A stretch of DNA of 64,000 nt from NCBI RefSeq assembly GCF_010692325.1, contig NZ_JAAHHW010000003.1, forward strand, positions 82,132-146,131. Direction: 5' to 3'. Origin of the DNA: Moorena sp. SIO3I8. Lineage in GTDB: Bacteria; Cyanobacteriota; Cyanobacteriia; Cyanobacteriales; Coleofasciculaceae. Below the pieces are notes generated by a model. The model saw nothing but the letters and a program-made list of their open reading frames with translations. It was not told the DNA's origin and ran no database searches. The position numbers and the translations under genes were made by a program. Numbering within the stretch: position 1 is the stretch's first letter; the number at the start of each line of letters is the position of its first letter. Below are positions 43,658-54,524 of this stretch, in pieces.

Positions 43658-46600
43658 CTACTTCAGGGAGAGAGTCCGTCGCTTGGTTACCATCTGATAG
43701 GTTTCAATGATATCTTTTTCCGCCCAGTCGTTGAATTTATCAACACCCATACCACATTCGTAGCCAGCATTGACTTCCTTGACATCATCCTTAACACGCT
43801 TGAGGGAATCCAAAACTCCTTCGTAGATAACTTTGCTACCACGCCGCACTCGTAAACGGCAATTGCGCACGGCTTTGCCTGAGAGTACATAGCAACCCGC
43901 AACGGCACCACGACCCACTGGGAAGACAGCTCGAACTTCTACTTCACCCAATGGTTCTTCTACCTCTTCTGGCTCTAACAGACCTTCCATAGCACCTTGA
44001 ACATCATCCAGGAGTTTGTAGATAATGTTGTATTCCCGCACATCTACCCCTTCCTGTTCAGCTGCTGGTCGAGCACCAGGAGCTAAGGTAGTGTTAAAGC
44101 CAACAATAACTGCACCACTAGCAGCCGCTAAGTCCACATCCGTTTCGGTGACTTCCCCAGGGGCAGCCAGTAGAACTCGAATTTGCACTTCATTTTGGGG
44201 CAGCTGTTCGAGGGATCCCAGAATAGCTTCCACCGAGCCTTGAACGTCTGCCTTCAAAATCAAGTTGAGTTCCTTGAGTTCACCTTCTTGAGCCTGGGCT
44301 GATAATTCAGTGAGGGTAACTCGCCGTGATTTCATGCGAGTTTGCAGGCGAGATTGACGTTGCTGTTGAGCTCTTTCTCCAGCAACTGCCCGGGCTTCTT
44401 TTTCGCTCTCAAAGACTTCAAACTCATCACCAGCAGCTGGAACATCACTCAAGCCAAGGACTTCCACAGCAAACGAGGGACTGGCTTGTTCGACTCGCTG
44501 TCCTCGGTCATCAAGCATGGCTCTGACCTTACCGAAAACTGAACCAACAACCAGGCTATCACCCACCCGCAGCGTACCGTTTTGCACTAAGAAGGTAGCA
44601 ACAGGCCCTCTAGCTTTATCGAGGTGAGCTTCAATCACCGTACCTTTGGCTGGTCGATCCGGATTAGCAGAGAGTTCTTCTAGCTCTGAGACCAATAGAA
44701 TCATCTCCAGCAGTGAATCCAAGTTTTCCCTTTGGATAGCACTCACTGGTACCATGATCGTTTCACCACCCCATTCTTCTGGAACCAAGCCCCGTTCTGA
44801 TAATTCTTGCTTAACCCGATCAGGTTGAGCTCCGGCTTTATCAATTTTGTTAATAGCAACGACCATGGGAACTTCAGCAGCTCTAGCATGACTAATGGCT
44901 TCAAGGGTCTGAGGTTGCACCCCATCATCAGCCGCTACTACTAGCACAGCAATATCGGTTACTTTTGTTCCCCTTGCCCGCATGGCTGTAAAGGCTTCGT
45001 GACCGGGGGTGTCTAAGAAGACAACCTGTTGAATTTTCTCCTCATGCTCAACATCTACGTGGTATGCACCAATATGCTGGGTAATTCCACCGGCTTCTCC
45101 TTGAGCCACTTTTGCTTCACGAATGGCATCGAGTAGAGTCGTTTTACCGTGGTCAACATGACCCATAATTGTCACCACAGGTGGACGCCGCTCGAGGTTT
45201 TCCAGGTCTTGGACATCCAGCATTTCCACCTTAGTCGCAGCAGAGGCTTCTTCTTCCATCTCGACCTTGACTCCCACTTCCTCAGCTACCATTGTGGCAG
45301 TAGGAACATCCAAAGTCTGGGTAACACTCACAGCTATGCCTTTGAAGAAGAGCATTTTAACAATGTCAGTTTCTGCAATAGCAAGTTGATTAGCCAGGTC
45401 TCTAATGGTGAGTGAGTCTCTCAAAACAATTTGTTCTGGGCGTTTGGGCTGACTTTTCTGTGTACGACGGCGATCGCGCTGATCCGACTTGTTGCTACTA
45501 CTGGCTTTAGCAGGCTTCTTCTTTTGGTTAACACTGGCAGTATGTGCTTGGCTTTGCTGTTTTTGTAGTGACTTTGGTTTGGGAGGACGAGCCAGAGAAA
45601 GACTAACTGAAAATGAACCATCGATTTTGTTATCGATTTGATCTGATTCTGTTTCAATATCATCTTCATCATCCAGAATCATTTTAGGTCGCCGCTTGAG
45701 TTTGGCGGATTTACCCTTCTGGGCTTTGTCTTCGTCTTCTCCATTTTCTGCCTCCCACTCTTTTTTCTTAGCAGGTCGGGGGACAGATGGTCGCCGGAGC
45801 TTGACCTCCTTGAGCAGTTCCTCAGATTCATTGACTAAGGTGTTGGTCTCTTGATCAGAGCCATCATCTGTCAGACCCGTTGAGTCAGCATCGATTGCTG
45901 CTACTTGAGAATTGTCTTTATCAAGACCTGGTTTGGTTCTTTTTGGAGGTCGCTGGAGTTCAGGAACGGTTGGTCTTGGTGAACTAGAACGCTTTGGTGG
46001 TGATGTTTCCGAGGGCGTTGACTGTTTATTAATAACAGGGGATTTGTTAGGGGATTTGTTAGGAGTTGGACTCTTTACTGACTTTGAACCGGAAGAACCT
46101 TTTTGGTTTGACTTTATCGGTCGTTCAACCTTAGCCGGCTGACTTTTTGATTGTGATACTCTGACAGGAGGTCCAGTTAATTTTGGTTTTTCTGTAATCT
46201 TAGCTGAGGCAGTACTCTGCTGTGAAATCTTCTGGACTGGTTTAGCGGCTAGTTCTGGTTTAGCGGCTGGTTCTGGTTTAGCGGCTAGTTCTGGTTTAGC
46301 GGCTAGTTCTGGTTTAGCGGCTAGTTCTGGTTTAGCGGCTAGTTCTGGTTTAGCTGCTGGTTCTGGTTTAGCTGCTGGTTCTGGTTTAGCTGCTGGTTCT
46401 GGTTTAGCTGCTGGTTCTGGTTTAGCTGCTGGTTCTGGTTTAGCGGCTAGTTCTGGTTTAGCGGCTGGTTCTGGTTTAGCGGCTAGTTCTGGTTTAGCAG
46501 CTAGTTCTGGTTTAGTATCCTGCTTAATCTTGGTGTCCTGTTCAATGACCTGCTTAGGTCGATTGAGAGTGCTAGGTTGACGAGGGGGTATAGCAGTCGG

Positions 46601-46972
46601 CTTAATGGGAGGTTGGGGTGGGATTGCCATTTGATTACTTCTCTGGCTAGAAGTATTCCCAGAACTGCGTTTGTGCTTACGAAGCTCCACAATTTGCTGC
46701 TTCCGCTCCCCTTTGGGACGTCGAACTAATTTACCAGAGCTTAACTTAGAACCTTTATTTGCCGATGACTCACCTTCGCTATTGCTTACAGCTGCTAGTT
46801 GGTCAGAATATTTTTCGGCTGTCGTGCGAATCCGTTGGGCATCCGATTCTGTAATCGTGCTACTGTGACTTTTAACTGCAATATTGAGTCCTTCACAGAT
46901 GCTCAAAATTTCCTTGTTGTCCAAATTCAATTCCCGTGATAATTCGTAAATTCTGACTTTGCCGCTGTTCAT
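43658..46972 (-). CDS. infB: Translation initiation factor IF-2
   Basis: A 1,104-residue GTPase that places initiator tRNA on the 30S subunit. The N-terminal IF2N domain is [20 protein letters not shown] long basic and proline-rich region follows, including 15 consecutive E(L/P)AAKP hexapeptides at about residues 156-245, and a second IF2N module is [20 protein letters not shown]. The G domain starts near 600 with [15 protein letters not shown], then [13 protein letters not shown] and [10 protein letters not shown]. Domains II-IV are complete to KRRTLSLK. It ends the rimP-nusA-ylxR-infB group, a common bacterial order. Confidence 0.97.
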   Translation of the reverse strand: MNSGKVRIYELSRELNLDNKEILSICEGLNIAVKSHSSTITESDAQRIRTTAEKYSDQLAAVSNSEGESSANKGSKLSSGKLVRRPKGERKQQIVELRKHKRSSGNTSSQRSNQMAIPPQPPIKPTAIPPRQPSTLNRPKQVIEQDTKIKQDTKPELAAKPELAAKPEPAAKPELAAKPEPAAKPEPAAKPEPAAKPEPAAKPEPAAKPELAAKPELAAKPELAAKPELAAKPEPAAKPELAAKPVQKISQQSTASAKITEKPKLTGPPVRVSQSKSQPAKVERPIKSNQKGSSGSKSVKSPTPNKSPNKSPVINKQSTPSETSPPKRSSSPRPTVPELQRPPKRTKPGLDKDNSQVAAIDADSTGLTDDGSDQETNTLVNESEELLKEVKLRRPSVPRPAKKKEWEAENGEDEDKAQKGKSAKLKRRPKMILDDEDDIETESDQIDNKIDGSFSVSLSLARPPKPKSLQKQQSQAHTASVNQKKKPAKASSSNKSDQRDRRRTQKSQPKRPEQIVLRDSLTIRDLANQLAIAETDIVKMLFFKGIAVSVTQTLDVPTATMVAEEVGVKVEMEEEASAATKVEMLDVQDLENLERRPPVVTIMGHVDHGKTTLLDAIREAKVAQGEAGGITQHIGAYHVDVEHEEKIQQVVFLDTPGHEAFTAMRARGTKVTDIAVLVVAADDGVQPQTLEAISHARAAEVPMVVAINKIDKAGAQPDRVKQELSERGLVPEEWGGETIMVPVSAIQRENLDSLLEMILLVSELEELSANPDRPAKGTVIEAHLDKARGPVATFLVQNGTLRVGDSLVVGSVFGKVRAMLDDRGQRVEQASPSFAVEVLGLSDVPAAGDEFEVFESEKEARAVAGERAQQQRQSRLQTRMKSRRVTLTELSAQAQEGELKELNLILKADVQGSVEAILGSLEQLPQNEVQIRVLLAAPGEVTETDVDLAAASGAVIVGFNTTLAPGARPAAEQEGVDVREYNIIYKLLDDVQGAMEGLLEPEEVEEPLGEVEVRAVFPVGRGAVAGCYVLSGKAVRNCRLRVRRGSKVIYEGVLDSLKRVKDDVKEVNAGYECGMGVDKFNDWAEKDIIETYQMVTKRRTLSLK
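46238..46507. repeat. 18-bp coding tandem repeat in infB, 15 units
   Basis: Each unit encodes E(L/P)AAKP. Variation is almost confined to the Leu/Pro codon and to GCC/GCT/GCA wobble, implying recent expansion by slippage. The copy number is likely variable between strains. Confidence 0.95.
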
Positions 46973-47392
46973 GCACTATTCCCCTGTCGTACCTACGTGT
47001 TGTTAAACCATACTCAACTACTCGAATGACTTTTTACTTTATCAAGCTTTATTGGAAAGCTTAAACGATAAGATAAGCGATGCTCAACAGATAATCAACC
47101 ATCCATGCTTTTTCGTTGGTGTGTTCACCTCAACGGTAGTTTGATAAGTTTATCTATTATCGCGTGCTTCTTTCCTGTGAAAAAAGCCAAGCAGCATTTT
47201 AAATTGACGGTTCGGTTAAACCGCCTAATCACCGCGTATGCCTTTAAAGGTAGCTAGCGTATAATCGAAGTAAATTCACCTCCCTGTTGAAACCAGAGCA
47301 TCAATAGAACTAATGACTTCCTTAGTATCCTAACGATTACTTATGTTCCCCGGACGAACATACATGGAAGAAATTGCTGCTAGATTCACCCT
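46973..47392. other. ylxR-infB spacer without recognised feature
   Basis: 420 bp. I see no gene, tRNA or strong hairpin here. GTTCCCCGGACGAAC (about 47345-47360) is a short imperfect dyad. Confidence 0.4.
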
Positions 47393-47695
47393 TTAATTAC
47401 CTAAATTGGGTTGGCTTGGCATGGTAGCTAAACGCTGCCATAAAGTTTCGTACAGATTTTTTGGCACCGATGCACGCAGTGATCGCCCCAGTCGGTTTTT
47501 CTTTTGAGCCGCCGCTAGGCAACTCAGTTGAGGACATAAGTAAGCTGAACGACCCATACCCTGATCTAATTGTACCTTTCGTGACGGATAGACTCGGACA
47601 ATACGCCAAAACTCCTGTTTTGGTGCTACTTTCCGGCAGCTAAGACAACGTCGATAGTTTGGTTTCATAAGGGTTTTCGGTTTGGAAAATCTCAA
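47393..47695 (-). CDS. ylxR: YlxR-family protein (DUF448)
   Basis: Up to 100 residues. MKPNYRRCLSCRKVAPKQEF is the family signature (R-x-C-x-x-C) and GRSAYLCPQLSCLAAAQKK is the second half of the RNA-binding-like fold. A TTG at 47695 has an AAGGAGG motif four bases upstream, while the ATG at 47668 has no ribosome-binding motif, so the TTG start (nine extra residues) is chosen. It sits between nusA and infB as in most bacteria. The biochemical role is not firmly known; RNA or chromosome association has been proposed for relatives. Confidence 0.88.
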   Translation of the reverse strand: MRFSKPKTLMKPNYRRCLSCRKVAPKQEFWRIVRVYPSRKVQLDQGMGRSAYLCPQLSCLAAAQKKNRLGRSLRASVPKNLYETLWQRLATMPSQPNLGN

Positions 47696-48150
47696 AAGTC
47701 CTCCTTCTTTAAAGGGTACGGTAGATGGAGGCTTGTAGGGCGTTTGCGATTGGGCAAACGCCCTGTTTTACCTGATTGAGTTACCCAATGAAACCAAAAA
47801 TCAATGCCAGAAGGCGGTACGGATGTGGGCTAACCGGTGGTGTGAGCAGAAGATGAAAAACTATAGTAGAGATCCTCACACCCTTGAGACTGGGATGACT
47901 AACACAAGAATAAAATCACCACACCAACCGGCAGTAGGGGGTAGGGGGAGTAGACTAACCCAGCAATAAGTGGAAGTATTCAATAACTCATTGGCTTGGA
48001 AGAAAACTGTAAAAGAATTCTTGACCAAAGCCGAAACCCCACACTCCACTACCATTCTAAACCAACAAGCTTAGGGGTATCATTGTATACCATTACCATT
48101 CTCAACCTTGGCAAAACTTTCCTCACCTCAGGGTTAACCCCTAAAATTCC
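47696..48150. other. nusA-ylxR spacer with 11-bp hairpin
   Basis: AGGGCGTTTGC (47737-47747) pairs with GCAAACGCCCT (47754-47764) around GATTGG. On the minus strand no T-run follows, so attenuation or processing is as likely as termination. A remnant of G-rich heptamer (GTAGGGGGTAGGGGGAG) lies at about 47933-47950. No gene is supported. Confidence 0.5.
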
Positions 48151-49440
48151 TCATTCTTCTTCTTGAGTATTCAAATCAAGCACTGGCTCAGCATCCAGCA
48201 CATTTTCTGGTGTTTCTACTCCTTCTTGGTAATCTTCCTGTAACTCATTGCTATCGACATCTTCTTCTTCTAGGGTATCCTGTTTAGACATGTCGGTAGT
48301 GTCTTTTTTGTATTGCGCAGCATCTTTAATGTCAATCTTCCAACCCGTAAGGCGGGCGGCAAGGCGAACATTTTGTCCTTCTTTGCCTATAGCTAAACTC
48401 AGCTGGTCTTCTGCTACTAAAACATGAGCTTGACGTTCTTCTGGATTGACTAGTAGCACCTGATCCACTTGGGCTGGGCTAAGAGCGTTGGCAATATAGG
48501 TAGATGGATCAGGAGACCAACGAATTACGTCGATTTTTTCACCTCGTAATTCATTCACCACAACTTGAATGCGGGAACCTCTAGCACCAATGCAAGCTCC
48601 CACCGGATCCACATCTCGCTCCAGGGTATCTACAGCAATTTTAGTCCTTGGTCCAACATGACGAGAAGGAGGATTAGCTTCCCGTGCCACTGCGACAATC
48701 CTGACCACCTCATCTTCTATTTCTGGGACTTCGTTGGCAAACAGATAGACCACTAAACCAGCCGCCGCTCTGGATACCACCAGCTGAGGACCACGGTGAG
48801 GGCCTTCCCGGACTTTTTTGAGATAAACCTTAAAGGTGGAGTTAATGCGATAGTTATCATTGGGTAGCTGTTCCCGTTTGGGCAGTTCGGCTTCTACCTC
48901 TGGCCGACCAAAACCACTGCTGAGCGCCATAATCACAGACTGCTGCTCAAATCGTAGTGATCGAGATTGCAGAACGGTTCCTTCTAGGTCTTGAAACTCT
49001 TCTTTAATCAGCTTACGCTGCTGGTCTCGGAGTTTTTGAGAGAGCACCTGCTTGGTTTGAATCGCTGCCATGCGACCAAACTCTCCTTGGTCTGGAGTCA
49101 CATCCAAAACCACTGAGTCTCCCAATTGTGCTTCAGAGGCAACTTCCTGGACTTCTTTGAGAGAAATTTGATGGTCACTATTTTGTACCTCTTCGACAAT
49201 GGTTTTGGTAGACAAAACCCGGAAGCCTTCTTCTTCAATATCAAGATCCACTTCAAAGTTGTCAAAATATTCTTCGTCAAAATGAAATCGTTGGTCTAGC
49301 CGTTGAGAACGGCGATAGCGCTCATAGCCTTTTAGCAGTGCTTCTCTTAATGCCTGTTGAACTGCAGACCTAGGTAAATTGTGGCTTTGACTAATTTCTT
49401 CTATCATTGCCTTAAGTCCAGGCAAACTAACTATCGACAT
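48151..49440 (-). CDS. nusA: Transcription termination/antitermination factor NusA
   Basis: About 429 residues from ATG at 49440, with GGAG eight bases upstream (a TTG two codons earlier is less likely). The NusA N-terminal domain is present ([20 protein letters not shown]...). An S1 domain follows around [20 protein letters not shown], then a KH1 region ([20 protein letters not shown]) and KH2 ([20 protein letters not shown] and [20 protein letters not shown]). The C-terminus is an acidic tail, without the AR repeats of enterobacterial forms, as usual in cyanobacteria. It binds RNA polymerase and nascent RNA. It is next to rimP. Confidence 0.96.
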   Translation of the reverse strand: MSIVSLPGLKAMIEEISQSHNLPRSAVQQALREALLKGYERYRRSQRLDQRFHFDEEYFDNFEVDLDIEEEGFRVLSTKTIVEEVQNSDHQISLKEVQEVASEAQLGDSVVLDVTPDQGEFGRMAAIQTKQVLSQKLRDQQRKLIKEEFQDLEGTVLQSRSLRFEQQSVIMALSSGFGRPEVEAELPKREQLPNDNYRINSTFKVYLKKVREGPHRGPQLVVSRAAAGLVVYLFANEVPEIEDEVVRIVAVAREANPPSRHVGPRTKIAVDTLERDVDPVGACIGARGSRIQVVVNELRGEKIDVIRWSPDPSTYIANALSPAQVDQVLLVNPEERQAHVLVAEDQLSLAIGKEGQNVRLAARLTGWKIDIKDAAQYKKDTTDMSKQDTLEEEDVDSNELQEDYQEGVETPENVLDAEPVLDLNTQEEE

Positions 49441-49612
49441 CAGCAAATCTCCGTCTTAAATCTATCCATGGCAATTGTCTTGGGATTTAAAGTAAATCAA
49501 GTTCAACTTCAATCCTCAGCCTTGAAGCTTGTAGGGGAGAAGCACTTGTAGATCTATAGTCGAGCCATTGTCTTTAACAAGTGCTGCACCCCTAGCAACC
49601 TTCAAGAAAAAT

Positions 49613-50074
49613 TTAACCCCCATCATCCAGTTTTACTCTGGACACGAGCTGACGGGGAATGGCAAACGCACGACCCTTGAGATTGAGATAAACTCCGCTC
49701 TCATCCCGGCGAATTAACTGCCCGCGCCACTCTTGCTGCCCCTGATAGGGTTCAGATGTCTGAACAATCACACCAAACCCTTTGAAAGAAATGAATTCTC
49801 GGTCTGTGCTTAAGTCCTGTGTGATCCCAGGACTGGAAATTTCCAAAACGTAGGTGTCTAAAATGATGTCCTTAGCATCTAACTGAGCTTCTAAAGCACG
49901 ACTCATGCGTTCACAGTCATCCAAGCTAGTGTCACGGATGGGGTTGCGGATATAGACACGCAGCACCGGTGGGCGTCTGTTGGTCTGGAAGAGAGCCTCT
50001 ACAATCTCTAATCCTAAATCTTGAGCCAATGGCGTTGCCAAATCGATTAGTTGTGGAATCAGGGGATGAGTCAT
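49613..50074 (-). CDS. rimP: Ribosome maturation factor RimP
   Basis: A 153-residue protein with the two-domain fold of RimP (DUF150). The first domain has LGLEIVEALFQTNRRPPVLR and VYIRNPIRDTSLDDCERMSR. TYVLEISSPGITQDLSTDRE is the strongest signature, and the C-terminal domain ends RQLVSRVKLDDGG. It assists 30S subunit maturation. It is first of the rimP-nusA-ylxR-infB order, 172 bp before nusA. Confidence 0.95.
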   Translation of the reverse strand: MTHPLIPQLIDLATPLAQDLGLEIVEALFQTNRRPPVLRVYIRNPIRDTSLDDCERMSRALEAQLDAKDIILDTYVLEISSPGITQDLSTDREFISFKGFGVIVQTSEPYQGQQEWRGQLIRRDESGVYLNLKGRAFAIPRQLVSRVKLDDGG

Positions 50075-51124
50075 GGCACCAATCCAATAAAAAAAGTGGG
50101 GTCAACCCACTTCATGGCAAAATCTTCTCCAAGAAGTCTAACCGCCCAAAAGCTTCTGCACATCTAGTTAGCACAAGCCCAATCTCTAGTTACTGGTCCT
50201 GAGCTATTGTTGACAAGGTCATGGGCTCGAAGACTCTAAACCCTAGGACAAACCGGAAACTTCCCGCAGAATCATTGATTAGGAGTTACCAGCTTGCCGT
50301 TGCTATGTTTGAGTGTGACAGCTCCCACACTGACTCGTTGAGTTCAGTGTAGGCTTCCCAGCCAATCCAGCTATTGCTTAGGAGGCGCTGGGCTTTAAGA
50401 ACGGACTGCCCTGCCGCTCTGTTTTCTTGAGGCGCGACCCCGTAATTTAATTCGCCATAGGAAAGCGCGCCTCCATGTCTTTTTTTTAAAACTGTTGTGC
50501 TGACAAACCAGCATTTAAGGCCGTAGGCCACGCTACGCGAACGGCTTTGTTTATCAGTACGCATATTATAGCAATTCCATGCATACCCTGTGCAAAATTA
50601 ATCCCACACTCATGGCATAGCATTGAGATGTGGGGCTTCTTTTGCCGGAAGCTAACGCAATTAGCAGCTCAAATGCTTGCCTGATCAAAACTTGAACATG
50701 GGTAGTTTTGAGGTCTAATCCCTGCTTGGTGTCTGGTGCGTCGGCACTTTCCCACTTCACAGCCCTTTTCCTCAGAGCAAGCTGACCCTAGAAGTCAACT
50801 TGGTTTTTGTTGACCCATAAGTATTTTAGCTTATGGGCATTATTCGGTCAAACTGTATGATGATCTCTGACTATTTACAATAATTTAAAAAAATGTTTAT
50901 TTTTTTTTATTTCTATATTTTTTTAATTTCATACTAAGTTGCGATCAAAGGTACAACTTTATCTGCCCCCAATCTCCCCATCTCCCCATCTACTATCTTT
51001 GAATGCAACTCGGTATCAATCATCAATTGAATGGTTTTACTGTCAATTAACCTAGTTTATAGATCCGCTAATAAAAAAACAATCAATTAATTATTGGAAT
51101 AATCTTAAATTTATTTAACTACTG
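50075..51124. other. Repeat-bearing spacer upstream of rimP
   Basis: About 1 kb without a convincing gene. Two short adjacent minus-strand frames (50286-50564 and 50566-50760) have no recognised domain and may be transposon debris; one includes the GGCCTACGGCC/GCGTAGCGTGG dispersed motif. A GAGGCGCGACCCCG...GCGCGCCTC stretch near 50410-50475 resembles the GGTGCG element. On the minus strand TTGCAC and TATAAT (about 50570-50600, 19-base gap) could be a promoter, but TATAGCAATT is also the end motif of the small elements. The part beyond 50770 is AT-rich and empty. Confidence 0.4.
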
Positions 51125-52642
51125 TTATTCCTGAAATCTTTGACGAATTGCTCTGGTTTCATCTAAGATTTTATCTAAGTCTTCTTCAGATAAGCGCCGG
51201 ACATAATTTATTTTGAATTCCTCTAACCAAGCTGTGATCAAATACTGAATCTCCTGTAATCTATCCTTGGTCTTAATTTCTGCCCCTAAGACTTCCCTTA
51301 AATTTTTGAGTAGGTGTTCCAGGAGTTCGTCGGCAACTGGGTCTTCTTGTATCAGAGTATTAATCCCATCATAGAGTGCCTCAAAAATGTTTTTCACTAA
51401 TTCCTCTGTGAGCTGCTTCTGGAATTGTCCCAGTCCTGGTACATTCTGAAGTCCCTGATAAAGTGTGGACTGTTTAATCCCCATGTCCACATAGTGTTTC
51501 ATGAGAGCCTCTAGATCAGGACGGATTTTGGGTAAGACTTGATCAACTGTCATCTTTACCATGATGGTGGTGAGCTCTGACACTTCATCAGTGTCATTAA
51601 GGTCAATGTAGGGGCGGACTTCCTGTTGAGACAACCATTTGGTAATTTCACCCCGGCTAATGGAGCCCTGAACTTCGTTAATAATTTGAATGACGACCAC
51701 TTCCGTCATCTCTTGAGCAATACTGGCAACAAATCCCGAGCGGATTTCTCTGGTAATGACACTCAGGTCTATTAATTTAGCTTGACCTAAACGAATGGTA
51801 ACGGGAATAATTCGTAACCACCGCCATAAGGGTATTAGCAAAAATATGTCATACCAGCGCCACAGCATGGCATTTTGCCACTTGAGTCCAGAATGACGGC
51901 GACTGATTAACCAGGTACGAGCCAAAAACTCTGTACCAAATAAGATAAAATATGGGAAGTCAATCAGTCCGAATAGGTCTACGAATTCGCCATTTTCTCC
52001 AATTGGACGGTAATAGTTAGTTTCTATTAAGGGTTTAATCTCGGTGTTAAAAAATCCCAAACCTTCCTCTTCACTATGGCTTGCTAAGTACTTTTGAGTC
52101 CAGAACTCCTCAAATGACTCTTTTGCTGACTTATCAGGATTTTGTATATGCTTACGCATCTTATTTTTCAGCTTTTCCAAGTTTCCAGTTTTATTGGCTA
52201 CTTGAAAAGGATTAGTATCAATCATTTCTAAGCTAAGTTTGCGCAGCTCCTTAAGTTTTTTTTCTACTTCTATAGACTCTTCTATAGAAGATAATCCTAT
52301 CTTGTTAATCTGCTTTTCCAGTTGATCAACTTTGTCCAAATATTTTTGAGTATCTCGGTTGTCTTCAATCCCTTTAAATTGGTCGTATAATGGAGTGATA
52401 TCAGGAATGGGAATCGATAGGGGAAAGCCTTTGGATTTGATCGGACCAATGGTAAAGCTAAATACCTGAATTTTCTGATGTAGCCAGAAATCCCTTAAGG
52501 GGATATAGCTGAGGTCAAAGAATACTAAAAGCAGATTAATCAAGGCGATGATCGCCATTAATCGTTCAAACCAAAGAATGCGGCGGGTTTTAACTTTATT
52601 AGGTATTTTGACGAATTTTTCTAATTTTTGTAAAGATGACAT
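51125..52642 (-). CDS. Conserved membrane protein of unknown function
   Basis: About 505 residues from ATG at 52642. A hydrophobic segment near residue 30 (LMAIIALINLLLVFFDLSY) and others around residues 215-260 (FGLIDFPYFILFGTEFLA, WYDIFLLIPLWRWLRIIPV) resemble the helices of voltage-sensor-like or ion-channel-like membrane domains, including an Arg-rich stretch. Between them is a soluble helical region (about 95-200) and after them a long helical C-terminal domain (EMTEVVVIQIINEVQG, LTEELVKNIFEALYDG). I do not know a function; similar hypotheticals occur in cyanobacteria. It has its own transcription unit. Confidence 0.65.
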   Translation of the reverse strand: MSSLQKLEKFVKIPNKVKTRRILWFERLMAIIALINLLLVFFDLSYIPLRDFWLHQKIQVFSFTIGPIKSKGFPLSIPIPDITPLYDQFKGIEDNRDTQKYLDKVDQLEKQINKIGLSSIEESIEVEKKLKELRKLSLEMIDTNPFQVANKTGNLEKLKNKMRKHIQNPDKSAKESFEEFWTQKYLASHSEEEGLGFFNTEIKPLIETNYYRPIGENGEFVDLFGLIDFPYFILFGTEFLARTWLISRRHSGLKWQNAMLWRWYDIFLLIPLWRWLRIIPVTIRLGQAKLIDLSVITREIRSGFVASIAQEMTEVVVIQIINEVQGSISRGEITKWLSQQEVRPYIDLNDTDEVSELTTIMVKMTVDQVLPKIRPDLEALMKHYVDMGIKQSTLYQGLQNVPGLGQFQKQLTEELVKNIFEALYDGINTLIQEDPVADELLEHLLKNLREVLGAEIKTKDRLQEIQYLITAWLEEFKINYVRRLSEEDLDKILDETRAIRQRFQE

Positions 52643-52853
52643 GGGGAAACTTGGGCTTTCTACCACTAGATGCTGATGTTTAACTCAGATGTATTGAGTT
52701 AAACATCAGCCATTCCTTCCTGATAATACAGTTCTAGCCGCTTTTTTAGGATTTATTTCGATTCAGTAGTGTTGATATTGAGAATTGAAAGTATTTAAGC
52801 ACTTAGTAACAATACCTGGTTTACAGCATTAATCAATTGAATTGCTATAAATT

Positions 52854-52879
52854 TTCACATCTGATTTTAAAGCGCTATA
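52854..52879. repeat. Solo TATAGC element end
   Basis: Reading the minus strand, TATAGCGCTTTAAAATCAGA and the next six bases match the left end of the element at 18964 with one mismatch. No array is attached. A TTGCTATAAA lies just to the left, so this may be a minimal element of about 40 bp. Confidence 0.6.
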
Positions 52880-52885
52880 GTACGA

Positions 52886-52913
52886 AACTAGGGCGTGTGC
52901 TCACGCCCTAGTT
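52886..52913 (-). terminator. 12-bp stem hairpin after glutathione reductase gene
   Basis: AACTAGGGCGTG and CACGCCCTAGTT pair perfectly around TGCT, 36 bp after the stop of the minus-strand gene. There is no long T-run, so termination is probable rather than certain. Confidence 0.5.
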
Positions 52914-52948
52914 ACAACTAACTGTATTTCGAAACCTTTTTCAGTCCC

Positions 52949-54295
52949 TTAGCGCATTGTGACAAACTCTTCTGCAGAACTGGGATGAATTCCAACAGTA
53001 GCATCAAAGTTAGCTTTGGTAGCTCCAGTTTTCAATGCGATCGCAATTCCTTGAATAATCTCTGCTGCATGGTCTCCTACCATATGAGCACCCAAGACTT
53101 TGTCAGTGTTTTGGTCAACCACTAACTTCATCAGGGTTTTTTCATCCCGACCAGGTAGAGTATAGTACATCGCTCTGAACCGAGAACGATAGACTTTTAC
53201 CGCATCCCCATATTTCTCCCGTGCTTCGGCCTCACTTAGACCAACAGTAGCTGCTTCGGGTGTGGTAAAAATTGCGGTTGGGACATTCTCGTAGCTCATG
53301 ATCCGGGATTTGCCACCAAATACGGTATCGGCAAAGGCACGACCTTCATTAATCGCAACGGGAGTTAAGTTCATGCGGTTAGTACAATCTCCTACCGCAA
53401 AGATATGGTCTTCTGTGGTAAGACTGTACTTATCGACTGCGATCGCACCGTTTTCAATTGCTACTCCAGTATTCTCTAAACCTAGATTCTGGATATTGGG
53501 TATACGACCTGTGGCAGCTAAACTGACTGCATCAGCAATTATAGTTGTTTGTGATTGTCCTTGTACCGTTACATTCAGACCGGCTGATGTGTTTTCAATA
53601 GCGATGATCTTACTGTTATTTAGCACGCGAATCCCATGGTTCTCCATGGCTTGTTGAATCTCGGAACCGATTTCCGCATCAAATCCCCGTAAAATCTGAT
53701 CACGACGAATAACCACCGTGACTTCAGAGCCTAAGCCATTGAGAATACAGGCAAACTCGACACCAATATAGCCACCCCCAAGAATCACGATCCGTTTCGG
53801 TTGTTCCTTGAGGTGGAAGATATCATCAGAGGTAATCGCGTGTTCAATTCCAGGAATATCGGGCTTGACTGGATGTCCTCCTACTGCAATCAAGATTTTC
53901 TGGGCAGTTACTTTGCGTCCGCCAATGTCTATGGTGTGGGAATCCACGAACTTAGCATAACCCTGAAACAGTTCCACCTTGGAGTTATCCAACATACGTT
54001 GGTAAATGCCATTGAGGCGTTCTGTTTCCTGATTGACTGCTGTGATCATGGTTGTCCAATCCAGGGTACTGTGTACCTTACTCCAGCCATATCCCTGTGC
54101 CTCTTCAAATTGATCAGGAAAATGGGAGGCATAAACCATGAGCTTCTTAGGAACGCAGCCACGATTTACGCAAGTTCCACCTAAACGGTCAAATTCTGCA
54201 ATGCCTACTTTTGCCCCATATTCGGCGGCTCGTCTAGCTGTAGCAATTCCTCCGGAACCTGCACCAATAACGAATAAATCAAAATCGTAGCTCAT
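52949..54295 (-). CDS. gor: Glutathione-disulfide reductase
   Basis: A 448-residue flavoprotein of the pyridine-nucleotide disulfide oxidoreductase family. FAD site: FDLFVIGAGSGGIATARRAA. Redox-active cysteines: C42 and C47 in GGTCVNRGCVPKKLM. NAD(P)-binding segment: RIVILGGGYIGVEFACILNG, followed by VVIRRDQILRGFD, whose Arg residues suit NADPH. Second FAD contact: IFAVGDCTNRMNLTPVAI. Catalytic His in GIHPSSAEEFVTMR at the C-terminus. It keeps glutathione reduced in the cytosol. It lies downstream of a peroxiredoxin gene, a sensible functional pair. Confidence 0.95.
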   Translation of the reverse strand: MSYDFDLFVIGAGSGGIATARRAAEYGAKVGIAEFDRLGGTCVNRGCVPKKLMVYASHFPDQFEEAQGYGWSKVHSTLDWTTMITAVNQETERLNGIYQRMLDNSKVELFQGYAKFVDSHTIDIGGRKVTAQKILIAVGGHPVKPDIPGIEHAITSDDIFHLKEQPKRIVILGGGYIGVEFACILNGLGSEVTVVIRRDQILRGFDAEIGSEIQQAMENHGIRVLNNSKIIAIENTSAGLNVTVQGQSQTTIIADAVSLAATGRIPNIQNLGLENTGVAIENGAIAVDKYSLTTEDHIFAVGDCTNRMNLTPVAINEGRAFADTVFGGKSRIMSYENVPTAIFTTPEAATVGLSEAEAREKYGDAVKVYRSRFRAMYYTLPGRDEKTLMKLVVDQNTDKVLGAHMVGDHAAEIIQGIAIALKTGATKANFDATVGIHPSSAEEFVTMR

Positions 54296-54463
54296 GACTC
54301 CCCCAAACTTCTGAATTACTATTCGGTTGAAAGATTACTTATTTTTGGTAGATAGGCGCAATAGGCGTCGGAGGTAAAATTTTACTGATCGTCCAAGGTA
54401 ATGATTGTTGTATCACTCTCAAGTCAATCCACGATTATCAGGACTTACGCACCAAACTGAAAA

Positions 54464-54495
54464 CAGTAGAGGCGTTGCAGGTAACGCCTCTACTG
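54464..54495 (-). terminator. 13-bp stem terminator after peroxiredoxin gene
   Basis: CAGTAGAGGCGTT and AACGCCTCTACTG pair perfectly around GCAGGT; on the minus strand TTTTCAGTTT follows. It starts 30 bp after the peroxiredoxin stop and separates it from the reductase gene. Confidence 0.7.
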
Positions 54496-54524
54496 ATAAA
54501 GCCTTAACTAAGCTGGGAAGTATC

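Noticed and set aside
43687-46868. Several 60-90 residue frames on both strands inside infB
   Set aside because: They are shadows of a long, biased coding sequence; none has a recognisable domain.
50565-50605. Strong promoter (TTGCAC...TATAAT) for rimP
   Set aside because: The 19-base gap is long, and TATAGCAATT is also an element-end motif here; left as a possibility in the spacer entry.
50286-50760. TnpB or transposase C-terminal remnant upstream of rimP
   Set aside because: I could not identify a zinc-finger or catalytic motif with confidence, so it is listed only as debris in the spacer.
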